Notes under the pieces: model-generated | What the model was told of the DNA's origin: nothing | The model's database searches: none | What the model saw: only the letters and a program-made list of their open reading frames with translations | Program-made: the position numbers and the translations under genes | Origin: a virus | IMG/VR virus record: IMGVR_UViG_3300033146_001635 | Span: 30,584 to 94,583 of that record | Strand: one strand, 5' to 3' | Length of the DNA stretch: 64,000 nt | In this document: piece by piece, positions 17,809-26,356 of the stretch | Position numbering within the stretch: position 1 is the first letter of the stretch | How the letters are laid out: each line of letters begins with the position of its first letter

Positions 17809-18279
17809 CTACCTTATATATAACTTTTTTAAAATTTGAATTTTTTCATTATTATTTTTAATATTTTCTTTTAAATCATTAATTTTTTTATCAATTTGTT
17901 TTGTATTTTTACCTTTTTTTTGATATTCCTTTTTTATTTGTAAAAGTATTTTTATTTTTTTATTAGTAAAATCAATTTTGCTTTGTAAAATACATATATC
18001 TCTATCATTTGATATAGTAAAAATACCACATTTTTTCTGGTGTTCACTAAATGCTGCTAAAGCTATCCTCCAAGCAACCCATATATAAGGTTGAAAAATA
18101 AAAAAACCTAATATATTACCCGCCACACCTGCCTCTTGAATATATTTATCAAGATTTAGTCTCTTACATAACAAATCTATTTTAGAATCAGGTAAATTTT
18201 TAATTAATTCTGGTTTAATTTTTTTTGAATATGATTCACATAAATTTATTAAAATAAATCTTTTTCTATCAATATCCAT
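17809..18279 (-). CDS. Membrane protein with helical Cys tail, distant Cys-helix family relative
   Basis: 156 residues. The N-terminus contains NLPDSKIDLLCKRLNLDKYI, then one hydrophobic stretch (VAGNILGFFIFQPYIWVAWR), then a Cys pair (KKCGIFTISNDRDIC) and long Lys/Ile-rich helices. The order TM, paired Cys, basic helices is that of the phage family at 4561-7539, although sequence identity is low. It precedes the PrsW-like gene by 7 bp. Confidence 0.5.
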   Translation of the reverse strand: MDIDRKRFILINLCESYSKKIKPELIKNLPDSKIDLLCKRLNLDKYIQEAGVAGNILGFFIFQPYIWVAWRIALAAFSEHQKKCGIFTISNDRDICILQSKIDFTNKKIKILLQIKKEYQKKGKNTKQIDKKINDLKENIKNNNEKIQILKKLYIR

Positions 18280-18293
18280 TTTATAAAATTCCC

Positions 18294-18824
18294 TTATAGG
18301 TCATATTCATATTCGTTAATATATTTTTGAGTTATTAATTGATAAGTAACCAAAATGAAAAACCAAAAAAGAGGTATTAATAAAATACCTTTAATTGTAA
18401 TAATTAATAATAATGTACCCATAAAAGCTATAATAAAAAGAGCTATAACTGATAAAATTAATTTACCTTCACTAAAACGGTTTTTTATATCATATTGTGA
18501 TAATTCTTTTTTAATATCATTGCCAATTGATTTAATAAATTTTTTAGCATTATTCATATTAGCATCTGATAATTTTTCTATTTTTATTTTATTTTTATAT
18601 TTGTTAACAATTTTATTAATTATTTTATCTATTGTTTGTTGATTAAATCCATTTCTTTTTAATTTATCAATAGCTTTATCTTTATTTGATAACAATTTAT
18701 TTTTCATATCTACCATTGACATTGAAGCTAATTTATTTTGAAATGATGATATTAAATTTTCATGAAATAATATATTTACATCTTCTGATAAATAAATATA
18801 TTCTTCAATTAAGTATATATTCAT
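18294..18824 (-). CDS. Two-TM membrane protein, unknown
   Basis: 176 residues. The N-terminal 115 residues are basic and helical. Two adjacent TM segments follow (ILSVIALFIIAFMGTLLLII and LLIPLFWFFILVTYQL) with a short charged tail. The layout (soluble helical N-half, membrane C-half) is shared with the proteins at 48004-48543 and 51204-51854. Overlaps the preceding gene by 4 bp. Function unknown. Confidence 0.5.
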   Translation of the reverse strand: MNIYLIEEYIYLSEDVNILFHENLISSFQNKLASMSMVDMKNKLLSNKDKAIDKLKRNGFNQQTIDKIINKIVNKYKNKIKIEKLSDANMNNAKKFIKSIGNDIKKELSQYDIKNRFSEGKLILSVIALFIIAFMGTLLLIITIKGILLIPLFWFFILVTYQLITQKYINEYEYDL

Positions 18825-19231
18825 ACTTCAACACCTTTTATTTCTCTATTGATAAAATTTATACATGATTCTACATCTTTAAATATATAATCTGAATTAC
18901 CAATGATCCAAGGATCATTTGAAACTATTGGATTATTTGAAATAATTAAAACATGTTTGTTATTATCAAAAGCATAACACACTTCCATAATTGTGCCAGC
19001 TGTGAATTTTTCTATTTTAGCAACTAATACATCACATGATAATATTAATAATTTATCAGTTTCTACTAATCTATCTGGACGTAATTTCTGATTAACTAAT
19101 TCAAAAGGATTAATTAATTCTACGTGTATAGACCCTTTATAATGATTTTTAAAAATTTCTCGATATTCAGATTCAATAATATTACCAGCTAAATAAATTC
19201 GTTTAGACAATCTCAATTGCATATCTCCCAT
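18821..19231 (-). CDS. Nucleoside 2-deoxyribosyltransferase-like protein
   Basis: 136 residues. Starts with RIYLAGN (strand plus nucleotide loop) and contains CDVLVAKIEKFTAGTIMEV followed by CYAFDNNKHVLII. The GTIME segment puts E83 at the place of the catalytic Glu in the family. These enzymes exchange bases on deoxyribonucleosides (salvage), and a broader group (DUF4406-like) has unclear activity. The upstream methyltransferase frame overlaps by 29 bp, so the true start may be the ATG at 19222. Confidence 0.65.
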   Translation of the reverse strand: MGDMQLRLSKRIYLAGNIIESEYREIFKNHYKGSIHVELINPFELVNQKLRPDRLVETDKLLILSCDVLVAKIEKFTAGTIMEVCYAFDNNKHVLIISNNPIVSNDPWIIGNSDYIFKDVESCINFINREIKGVEV

Positions 19232-19760
19232 AGCTATCTAATGTAGAATCCTGTAAATTATTAATATTTAAATTATTTTCAGTACAATAATTAATGACAC
19301 TATTATGATATTCTATATTATGCATATCATCTACAATCATAACACCATTTTTTCTTTTATATGTTAATATTTCAGGGAAGCGTGAAAATCTATTAGAAGT
19401 AGCATCCATATCATATAAAATTAAATCTTGTTTATATTTTTTTAATTCTATAAAATCATCAAAAAGATATAAATTATCCGTATTCAATTTTGATCTTTCT
19501 AAAAATAATTTTGTAGTATCCAACCATGTTTTTGAAGTATCAACAGTTGTTATAATAGCATTTTGATTAATTTCTTTTTGATAAAAACGAAATAACCATG
19601 AACTAAATCCACTTCCTAAATCCAAAATTTTAGTAGGCTTGTTATTAACTAAATAATACCATAAATAATTAGTTAATTCACTTGATATAGCCATTACTTT
19701 ATTTGAATATATAGATGTATAAATTTTATGTTTTTTTCGTATTTTTTTAGATGCTTTCAT
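19203..19760 (-). CDS. SAM-dependent methyltransferase
   Basis: 185 residues with the class I fold: motif I ILDLGSGFSSW (45-55), an acidic end of strand 2 (TTVDTSK), a strand-4 LILYDMDA and VMIVDDMHN near the end. No target-recognition domain is visible, so the substrate (small molecule, protein or glycan) cannot be told. Follows a small zinc-ribbon gene by 2 bp. Confidence 0.65.
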   Translation of the reverse strand: MKASKKIRKKHKIYTSIYSNKVMAISSELTNYLWYYLVNNKPTKILDLGSGFSSWLFRFYQKEINQNAIITTVDTSKTWLDTTKLFLERSKLNTDNLYLFDDFIELKKYKQDLILYDMDATSNRFSRFPEILTYKRKNGVMIVDDMHNIEYHNSVINYCTENNLNINNLQDSTLDSYGRYAIEIV

Positions 19761-19762
19761 AA

Positions 19763-19936
19763 TTATATAGTCTCACTTAAAATAGTTCTACCATCCGTTG
19801 ATTTTGGGGTATATTGATTATTTTCATTGATATTTTGTTTAACACAATCACATTCTTTAACATATGGAGAATTAACTTTTCCACATAAAGGGCATTGCCA
19901 TCCTTTATTATTTTCTGATAAATTATTTTTATCCAT
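19763..19936 (-). CDS. Small zinc-ribbon protein
   Basis: 57 residues. One zinc site from CPLCGKVNSPYVKECDC (C20, C23, C34, C36). Such WxCPxCGxVNSPY mini-proteins are common in large phages with no known role. GGAG ribosome site 9 bp before the ATG. Confidence 0.65.
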   Translation of the reverse strand: MDKNNLSENNKGWQCPLCGKVNSPYVKECDCVKQNINENNQYTPKSTDGRTILSETI

Positions 19937-19952
19937 AACAAAACTCCATTGA

Positions 19953-19989
19953 AAGGGGTTGGGTTAAATAAAAATTAACCCAACCCCTT
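19953..19989 (-). terminator. Terminator hairpin after the secreted protein gene
   Basis: Perfect 15-bp inverted repeat (AAGGGGTTGGGTTAA and its complement) with a 7-nt loop, directly after the stop at 19995. Confidence 0.75.
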
Positions 19990-19994
19990 ATACA

Positions 19995-20960
19995 TTAATA
20001 TCGTCTACCAATATAACTAGAAAACCCATTATTATTTCCAAAGAAACATATACCATCCATCGGAAAATTACCAATTACTTTAATCCAACAAGATCCTTTA
20101 TAATTTTCATTACTCATTAATTCATCAATTGTAAACGTATATACCCCACCACCAACAACAATTTTTTGAAAACTATATGTATTTGTGGGAGTTACAATCT
20201 CAACAGTACATGTTCCAACAACATCAGATAAATTAGCAATTGCAACACCAGTCCACCAATCCATCTGTCCACATAACGCATATGGGAATATAGTTTTAAA
20301 AGATTCGGTGCATGATAATTTACCAACATCTTTAATGTTACAACATATTACACTACCACAATCAGGGCATATTGAATTTCCATCCAAAACACCAACTGAT
20401 AATAATGCATGTTTTGTTGGATCTACTTCTGATTTATCATATGTAAATGGAGGCACTTCCACTAAATAATATGAATATCCAGCTTGCACCAAATCAGTAT
20501 CTATATTTGAAATTAATTGCTGTGTATCGGGTCCATGTGCATATGTAAATACAACTGATAATTCAATACCATTAATTCCATTATTTAAATCTTCTTCAGA
20601 TGCAAACATTTTTACAGAATAACTAACTGGTGTAGCTGACGTAGCGGGATCTAAAAATTCAAATCCATCTGACCACAATTTTAAACCAATTCTATATTTA
20701 TTACCCGGAATTAATTTATCTTTGTTAGAACATTTTGTAACATCTAACGAAAGTCCACATAAATTAGTGGGGGGAATACAATACCCTTCACCAGTTTGAA
20801 TATCAATTTTCGGTGGAGGTGGTGCAGCTGCTTCATAGAAAATACTACCACTTGAAAATCTTTGGCATGTACATGCTTTTTGACATGCATAACTAGTAAC
20901 AGTAAAAAATACTAAACTAATAAAAATAGCTAAACTTACATACAATATGTTCTTCTTCAT
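19995..20960 (-). CDS. Secreted Cys-rich protein with signal peptide
   Basis: 321 residues from the ATG at 20960, which has an AGAGGTG ribosome site; a longer GTG start is less likely. The N-terminus is a clear signal peptide (MKKNILYVSLAIFISLVFFT, then VTSYA). The mature part has about 17 cysteines and a C-terminal beta domain with WWTGVAIANLSD, VGGGVYTFTIDEL and GSCWIKVIGNFPMDG, a pattern seen in bacterial surface proteins. Export of a phage-encoded protein to the periplasm or surface is unusual. A role in superinfection exclusion or surface change is possible but unproven. Confidence 0.6.
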   Translation of the reverse strand: MKKNILYVSLAIFISLVFFTVTSYACQKACTCQRFSSGSIFYEAAAPPPPKIDIQTGEGYCIPPTNLCGLSLDVTKCSNKDKLIPGNKYRIGLKLWSDGFEFLDPATSATPVSYSVKMFASEEDLNNGINGIELSVVFTYAHGPDTQQLISNIDTDLVQAGYSYYLVEVPPFTYDKSEVDPTKHALLSVGVLDGNSICPDCGSVICCNIKDVGKLSCTESFKTIFPYALCGQMDWWTGVAIANLSDVVGTCTVEIVTPTNTYSFQKIVVGGGVYTFTIDELMSNENYKGSCWIKVIGNFPMDGICFFGNNNGFSSYIGRRY

Positions 20961-20981
20961 GATTCTCACCTCTTAATAGTT

Positions 20982-21980
20982 TTACTTATCAGTTCGTTTT
21001 GCAAAAAATTCCATTTGCTGTTGATAAGTATCTTGCTCAGTTAATTGTTGTGGATACAACATTTGTTTTAAAGTATCAAAAATTTCCTCATCTGACTTCG
21101 CGCCTTTGTTGATTGCATGATTAATCATTCTTTCATGTGTAGCCTCCGATGTCATTCCAACTGATTCCATCAACATTTTAATAGTTGTCCTGTTAATTTC
21201 CTTAACATTATCAATATCAAATTTAGATGATGAATCAGTTTCTTGAATAAATTGTTGTTGTGATTGTTTTTTATCCCATGCTTCTTGTAAAATTTTTCTA
21301 ACTTTAGTTCTCAATTTTAATTGTTCTGGATTATCATGTTTACCTGTTTCTGAAATAGGAATACTATTTTTAACAGCATCTTCTTCAATTTTAGTTATTT
21401 CTTTTATAAATTTTCTTTTATCAAAAGTTACTTTTGGTTTAGAAACAATTTTCTTTTTAACAGATGGTTTTTTAACCACTTGTTTTTTTGTTTCTTCTAA
21501 TAAAATTTGATCATTTTTAGTTTCTGTAAATCCATGTATTTCATCATTAGTTTGTAATTGATTTTTTAATTTTTTCAAATATTGTAAATCTTCATCTAAT
21601 AAAAATTTATTTTCTTTTTTAGTATCTTCTGCAATAATATCATTTTTATGTTCATCTGTATCTTCAACAATTGGATTCGATGCATCTACATATGCACTAC
21701 GTTCAACTGTTATTTTTGTTGTCCAAGGTTCTAAATGAAAACCTTCACCAACAAGTTCTAATGAACAAGAAATTTCATCTGATTCTGATATTCGTTTTTT
21801 AATAACACTTTGTAAAGCTGGGATTTCAACTTCAACACGATCTTTATATATTTTTGTAGGAAAGCCATATGATACGCCTTCATACACAAATTCTAGACGT
21901 CCTTTTAAAGTACGATAATCAATCCCATCAATATTTACATTAAATTGAAAATATTTTGGTTTGGTTACATCTACATTCAT
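20982..21980 (-). CDS. Unknown protein with N-terminal beta domain and helical C-terminus
   Basis: 332 residues. The first 110 look like a compact beta domain (YFQFNVNIDGIDYRTLKGRL ... CSLELVGEGFHLEPWTTKIT). The rest is charged and helical with KKPSVKKKIVSKPKV basic stretches and a C-terminal HERMINHAINKGAKSDEEIF segment. Composition like that of head scaffold or core proteins, but no family recognised. AAGGAAT ribosome site. Confidence 0.45.
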   Translation of the reverse strand: MNVDVTKPKYFQFNVNIDGIDYRTLKGRLEFVYEGVSYGFPTKIYKDRVEVEIPALQSVIKKRISESDEISCSLELVGEGFHLEPWTTKITVERSAYVDASNPIVEDTDEHKNDIIAEDTKKENKFLLDEDLQYLKKLKNQLQTNDEIHGFTETKNDQILLEETKKQVVKKPSVKKKIVSKPKVTFDKRKFIKEITKIEEDAVKNSIPISETGKHDNPEQLKLRTKVRKILQEAWDKKQSQQQFIQETDSSSKFDIDNVKEINRTTIKMLMESVGMTSEATHERMINHAINKGAKSDEEIFDTLKQMLYPQQLTEQDTYQQQMEFFAKRTDK

Positions 21981-22002
21981 ATTTTATTCCTTACAAAAAT
22001 AT

Positions 22003-22215
22003 TTAATTCGACGTTATGACTTTTGTAATTTTAATTGAAATATCATCTGATTCATTTAAACCTGATTTAGAATCACTTGTTTTAACTTTAATTACATTAA
22101 TCTTTGGTTTTTCTAATTGTATGTCCCTTTCATGGTATCCACCACCACCACCAGATACAATTGTGGTTGTGCCAGTACATAACATACCTCTTGTAACTAA
22201 AGATAAACTAGACAT
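22003..22215 (-). CDS. Small structural-type protein
   Basis: 70 residues with a Gly run (VSGGGGGYHERD) and beta-prone ends. Stop and start are close to its neighbours (3 and 22 bp), so it belongs to the same operon. Unknown function. Confidence 0.45.
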   Translation of the reverse strand: MSSLSLVTRGMLCTGTTTIVSGGGGGYHERDIQLEKPKINVIKVKTSDSKSGLNESDDISIKITKVITSN

Positions 22216-22218
22216 AAA

Positions 22219-22719
22219 TTAAACCTTTTCTACATTATATGATGTCATTTGATTACCAGAATATGTGGCTATCATATTATATGTTGCAACAACACCATTA
22301 TTAGATCCCACATTAGATGCAACATCATACACTCTAATACGAGATGAAATTAGATTGCCATCAACATCATATGTAGTTTGGTCAACAGAATAATTTTCCT
22401 GCATTAATCCAATCATTCTAGATAATATATTTAAATCACTTGTATATATTAAAGCTGAATTTGATTTACCATATGGAAAATAAACAGGGTGTGTGACAGT
22501 TATAAACCATGTTCCTATTGTATCCGGTGTAAATTCACACCGATATGCACCATTTCCCATTTCATAAAAATTTATCGTTCCATTATATAAATTTCTATCA
22601 TTATCATAAATAAATGCTGAAAATTCAGTTAAATCTATTCCAGTAACAAATCCTGCACCCGTTGAATCAATTACAATAAAATCTTCATATACGGGTTGAT
22701 GGACTGTGCCTAAAATCAT
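22219..22719 (-). CDS. Ig-like virion-type protein
   Basis: 166 residues. Residues 1-95 look like a beta sandwich (GTWFITVTHPVYFPYGKSNS). The C-terminal part contains GLMQENYSVDQTTYDVDGNL, a segment type seen in phage structural genes of unknown role. Probably a virion decoration or tail accessory protein. Confidence 0.45.
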   Translation of the reverse strand: MILGTVHQPVYEDFIVIDSTGAGFVTGIDLTEFSAFIYDNDRNLYNGTINFYEMGNGAYRCEFTPDTIGTWFITVTHPVYFPYGKSNSALIYTSDLNILSRMIGLMQENYSVDQTTYDVDGNLISSRIRVYDVASNVGSNNGVVATYNMIATYSGNQMTSYNVEKV

Positions 22720-22753
22720 AATAATAAAACCTTATTATAAAACTATATACAAT

Positions 22754-22966
22754 TTATTTTTCAAAATAAGTAGAAGGTTTAGGGACTCTGTTTTTCAATT
22801 CTAAAATATCTTCTAATGTAGGTTCGCCCTCTATATTCCAATCTTTAACTAATTGCATAGCCATTGGAATACCATGCCTCAGAATTAATTCTGAAATTGT
22901 TAATACCAAAGTTAATTCCATTTGTTGACCGTCCTTCTTAATTGGGGTTTCTGTATCATTACTCAT
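22754..22966 (-). CDS. Small helical protein in lysis-like cluster
   Basis: 70 residues. Central LTLVLTISELILRHGIPMAM, then QLVKDWNIEGEP, and a C-terminal PKPSTYFEK. Short proteins of this type lie near lysis genes in some phages. It follows a lipoprotein gene by 12 bp. Function unknown. Confidence 0.45.
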   Translation of the reverse strand: MSNDTETPIKKDGQQMELTLVLTISELILRHGIPMAMQLVKDWNIEGEPTLEDILELKNRVPKPSTYFEK

Positions 22967-22978
22967 CTTAACACCTAT

Positions 22979-23374
22979 TTACTTATTTAAATTTTCTTGA
23001 CTAATTTCTAAAAATTCAACCAAAGCATTGTCCATACTTTTCACTATTGTATCTAATCTATCTTTATTAGCGGTTGTTTTTTGTCTCATATATATTTCAT
23101 ATGCTAAAACAGCAGAATGATATGTTTTCCAATAAATATCAGCTTTTTGAATAATTTTTTCTTTTGTTTTTTCATCAATCAAACCTTTTTTATAAGCTTC
23201 ACCAATTGTTTCCATTGTACTTTCATATGTTGTTGCAGCCATATTTAAACCTTTATAAACATTTTGTTCATAAGTCGCTGTATTGACTGCACAACTAATT
23301 AATAAACAAGAAGCAATGGTTGTAATAACAAGATAAAAATAGATTGATGTAAAATATGATTTGATTTTATACAT
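22979..23374 (-). CDS. Small lipoprotein (outer-spanin-like candidate)
   Basis: 131 residues. A basic N-terminus and hydrophobic segment end in a lipobox (LLISC, Cys28), so the mature protein is probably lipidated. The mature part is helical. A lipoprotein in a phage late unit fits an o-spanin or another envelope-disrupting role and implies a two-membrane host. No i-spanin partner is certain, but the TM protein at 23572 is adjacent. Late-promoter motif about 40 bp upstream. Confidence 0.6.
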   Translation of the reverse strand: MYKIKSYFTSIYFYLVITTIASCLLISCAVNTATYEQNVYKGLNMAATTYESTMETIGEAYKKGLIDEKTKEKIIQKADIYWKTYHSAVLAYEIYMRQKTTANKDRLDTIVKSMDNALVEFLEISQENLNK

Positions 23375-23414
23375 GACTTGAACCTCGACTAATCCTTATA
23401 AATTAAAAATTAAC

Positions 23415-23431
23415 TTCATTATTATGTTCTT
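23415..23431 (-). promoter_or_regulatory. Late-promoter motif upstream of lipoprotein gene
   Basis: Minus strand AAGAACATAATAATGAA, full match to the window motif, between a terminator on one side and the lipoprotein ATG on the other. Confidence 0.65.
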
Positions 23432-23445
23432 AAAATTAAAAAAAA

Positions 23446-23483
23446 CCCCGACCATATACAATCTTAATAGTATATGGTCGGGG
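23446..23483 (-). terminator. Strong intrinsic terminator
   Basis: Perfect 14-bp stem (CCCCGACCATATAC and its complement), 10-nt loop, followed on the minus strand by a run of 8-9 T. Ends the transcript of the GAF-cassette unit. Confidence 0.9.
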
Positions 23484-23491
23484 TATAAGAA

Positions 23492-23573
23492 AATTAAAAA
23501 TCAATCCCTTAATTTTTTTAGTTTCCACTCCCTGATTGAGTGCATGGTGTAATATTGGAATTGATTTTTAATT
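23492..23573 (-). ncRNA. Structured 3' element (nested hairpins)
   Basis: A perfect 14-bp outer stem (23492-23505 with 23560-23573) encloses a 54-nt loop that holds a 5-bp hairpin with a 7-nt loop (CACTC-CCTGATT-GAGTG on plus). The outer arm overlaps the stop codon of the gene at 23572. Could be an mRNA 3' structure or a processed small RNA. It is not a tRNA: the T-arm and consensus bases are missing. Confidence 0.4.
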
Positions 23574-24033
23574 AATCTTTAAAAAAAACAAACCAAGACA
23601 TAATAGCTGTTACTATAGCTATTACAGCATTAACTGCTGAAATAGTTACAAAATATTTAAAAATTTTATCTTTAATAGCTAATAAATCTTTGCCTATCTC
23701 AGATAAAGAAGTCTTGGTCGAAGTATAATGGCGAGTATTTTCATCTCCCTTTATTTTTAATACTTCAATATTTGATTTTAAAAATTCTATTATTTTTTGA
23801 TTATTTGAGGAAATATCTTTCTGAAGGTCTTCTATAATAGCTTCTAAATTTTCTTGTTTTTCCGAATTTAAAATGGCAACTTTACTCATCTCTTGTACTA
23901 GTTTTTCTGTTCTATTTAATCCATCTTTCATATGCTCGAATAAACTATTCAGAAGTCTTTCAGATAAAACGAGGGTTGTATCCTCATCCAAATCAACCCT
24001 CGAATATCGCTGAAAATCTTTATTATCCGACAT
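23572..24033 (-). CDS. C-terminally membrane-anchored coiled-coil protein
   Basis: 153 residues. Long helical, coiled-coil-prone region (residues 30-115), then one TM segment at the very C-terminus (VTISAVNAVIAIVTAIMSWF). Overlaps the GAF gene upstream by 11 bp. The layout suits an adaptor that tethers a complex to the inner membrane. Either a partner of the GAF proteins or an inner-membrane lysis component. Confidence 0.5.
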   Translation of the reverse strand: MSDNKDFQRYSRVDLDEDTTLVLSERLLNSLFEHMKDGLNRTEKLVQEMSKVAILNSEKQENLEAIIEDLQKDISSNNQKIIEFLKSNIEVLKIKGDENTRHYTSTKTSLSEIGKDLLAIKDKIFKYFVTISAVNAVIAIVTAIMSWFVFFKD

Positions 24034-25288
24034 TTTGTGGTTTCCTTTTCTGTAGATAAGATGATAAAATTGTATCCATCTTTCCTTTTAATCTGTTAAA
24101 TATTTTATTATTTTCTTCATTTTCATGTTGCCATTCTAAAATCTTATCTAATATATATGCTTCCTTTTCTTTTGTGGCTTTGTATGGCTGATACCTTTTT
24201 ATTGCCTCTGCTATATAGCATGACAACACTGTAAGTGTTTCAATTAAATCTTTTTTAAATGAGGAATATTCAAAAATTTGTGAAAATCCTAATACACCTA
24301 TAGTAATATTATTATCTTTAAAATTATCAATAATAGGTATTAATAAAATAGATTTAATTTTTTTAACATTTTTTAAATAATCAATCTGTTGTTTTAATGT
24401 TAAATATAAATCACTATCCTTTTCTATATTTACTTTGTCTGCTAATATTTCTAATTCCTCCCCCACATTTTCTATATGAATAGGCACAACTTCATCATTG
24501 AATTTATAAATAATATGGTTCCACGGAAATAAATTTATATCAGCTTCTTTATCTTGTAATAATAATGAATCAACTCCATCTGCACACCATTCGTTTGTTT
24601 TAATCATTTTTTGATTTTCATAATCAACAATGAATAAATAACCCCTATCAATTCCCCACAATTTACAAGTTATTTCCAAACATTTATCAATATATGAAAG
24701 CATTTCTGAATTTTTTGTTTTATATAGCAAAGATGATAAATCATTTAAATTTTTTCTAAAAATATGTATTTTTTTTAATTTTTGTTTCATACGTTTAGAT
24801 TTTTCTTGTGAGGCGATAATATTAGCAGCTAATTCATAATAATGAATATCTACCTCACTAAATAATTTATATCCTAACGAATTATATAAATACAAACCAA
24901 CTAAACAACCTATGAATTTATCTTTTAATTTTACACGAACTATAATTACAAATGACCCATCCTCACATTGAAAAATTTGATTTAATTCTTTATCCCTATA
25001 TATAATTTCACTTTTAGTTAATTTATCAGCATATTTAATTAATTTTTCATATGTTCCATTTGTAGATAATACATCTCTTGTTTTTTCTAAAGGAGCAATA
25101 ACATTGGATTCAGTGTTTAATTTCTTTTCTTTTTGAACATAAACAACTGCATCACATTTACAAATTTTATGTATTTGTTTTAATAATTTCTCAACATTAG
25201 GTAATTCATCTTCCCCAAATTCAGCATAAATCTCTGTTATTTTTAGAGCTTTATCTAAATTAATACAAACAGGCCTTTCTTCTAACAT
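24023..25288 (-). CDS. Tandem GAF-domain protein A
   Basis: 421 residues. Two GAF-like domains: residues about 10-150 (CDAVVYVQKEKKL ... FVIIVRVKLKDKFIGCLVGL) and about 185-365 (GYLFIVDYENQKMIKTNEWC ... SILLIPIIDNFKDNNITIGV, then LSCYIAEAIKRYQ). A helical tail with EWQHENEENNKIFNRL follows. GAF domains bind small molecules or sense signals in bacteria and are rare in phage operons. No output domain (GGDEF, kinase, HTH) is present. Confidence 0.6.
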   Translation of the reverse strand: MLEERPVCINLDKALKITEIYAEFGEDELPNVEKLLKQIHKICKCDAVVYVQKEKKLNTESNVIAPLEKTRDVLSTNGTYEKLIKYADKLTKSEIIYRDKELNQIFQCEDGSFVIIVRVKLKDKFIGCLVGLYLYNSLGYKLFSEVDIHYYELAANIIASQEKSKRMKQKLKKIHIFRKNLNDLSSLLYKTKNSEMLSYIDKCLEITCKLWGIDRGYLFIVDYENQKMIKTNEWCADGVDSLLLQDKEADINLFPWNHIIYKFNDEVVPIHIENVGEELEILADKVNIEKDSDLYLTLKQQIDYLKNVKKIKSILLIPIIDNFKDNNITIGVLGFSQIFEYSSFKKDLIETLTVLSCYIAEAIKRYQPYKATKEKEAYILDKILEWQHENEENNKIFNRLKGKMDTILSSYLQKRKPQNVG

Positions 25289-25302
25289 GATAAATTCCTT
25301 TA

Positions 25303-26349
25303 TTATTTTGTCATGCTCTGTAAATTCTTAATCAAGTTAAAACTATCAGATGCAACTTGCTTCGACTCTTGTTCCCATTTTCGCAATTTACCTTTTAACA
25401 ATCTTTCGATAGCCTTATTTTTTTTATACATCGCTTTTTGACAAATAATTTCATAAAGAATATGAAAAATTATTTCTATTCTAACTAATGCTATATCATC
25501 TAAATCTATATTTTCATGATTATTTGACATTGTAAATAATATATTTATATCTCTATATTCCAACGGTAATGCATAAACAGTTTTGGGCATATTATCATTT
25601 ATAAAATATTTAGAAAATTTTTCTGGTACGTCATATAAATAAACATAATTAGTATGTGATTGATTTAATATAGTGTGTATGGTAGGCCACGGTCCATATG
25701 GATCCGAAATTTCAAAATCATATAAACCATATAAACATTGTGCATTTTCAGTAGCATATGAAACAAATGGATAATATCGATTATTTCTATTTTCACTAAT
25801 ATGAGCACAAGTCATATTAAAATAAGTACACATTATTCCTAATACTTTTTGTAAAAAATCATCTGTATCATCATCTGATTTATAAAAATCGTTATTAAAA
25901 ACGTCATTAATAGTTTTATTAAAACTTTCAATAATATGTACTTTTTTTCTATATAAAAAATAATTTATTTTTAATTCAAATAATTTTGTAAAATCATCAA
26001 TATTTTTAATATTTTTTTGTGGTTCTTTTTCAAAAACAAAAATTAGATAATTACAATATTTATGTTTTAATTCAATATTTACCTTTTTATATATAGTAAA
26101 ATATTTATGCCCCAATGACATAAAAAAATTATCATCTGTATACAGATGATTTAAAATAATATTTTTAATATCTAATTCACCAATTTTTTCAATCCATTTT
26201 TTCGGAATGTTTTTGGTGTGATATATTTCAGAAAAATTATCCATAATATAAATACAATCTATATTATGAAGTAATTCAAAATTATCGATTAATGCTTTAG
26301 GAAGGGATGAATTATCAGTGATATTTAAGATTTCATTAACACTAATCAT
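25303..26349 (-). CDS. Tandem GAF-like protein B, paralogue of A
   Basis: 348 residues from the ATG at 26349 (a longer TTG start at 26388 would overlap the previous gene). Same length class and layout as protein A: an N-terminal GAF-like half (NIDCIYIMDNFSEIYHTKNI), a second GAF-like half (NMTCAHISENRNNRYYPFVS ... YALPLEYRDINILFTMSNNH) and a matching helical tail (KWEQESKQVASDSFNLIKNL). Probably an old duplication. No catalytic motif seen. Confidence 0.5.
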   Translation of the reverse strand: MISVNEILNITDNSSLPKALIDNFELLHNIDCIYIMDNFSEIYHTKNIPKKWIEKIGELDIKNIILNHLYTDDNFFMSLGHKYFTIYKKVNIELKHKYCNYLIFVFEKEPQKNIKNIDDFTKLFELKINYFLYRKKVHIIESFNKTINDVFNNDFYKSDDDTDDFLQKVLGIMCTYFNMTCAHISENRNNRYYPFVSYATENAQCLYGLYDFEISDPYGPWPTIHTILNQSHTNYVYLYDVPEKFSKYFINDNMPKTVYALPLEYRDINILFTMSNNHENIDLDDIALVRIEIIFHILYEIICQKAMYKKNKAIERLLKGKLRKWEQESKQVASDSFNLIKNLQSMTK

Positions 26350-26356
26350 GGCAATA

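Noticed and set aside
20943-20960. ACATATTG match to the late-promoter motif near 20950
   Set aside because: It lies inside the first codons of the secreted protein gene (KKNILY) and lacks the A/T core.
23526-23542. tRNA anticodon-arm-like hairpin (CACTC-CCTGATT-GAGTG)
   Set aside because: Position 33 is not U, and there is no T-arm, D-arm consensus or CCA-side acceptor pattern.
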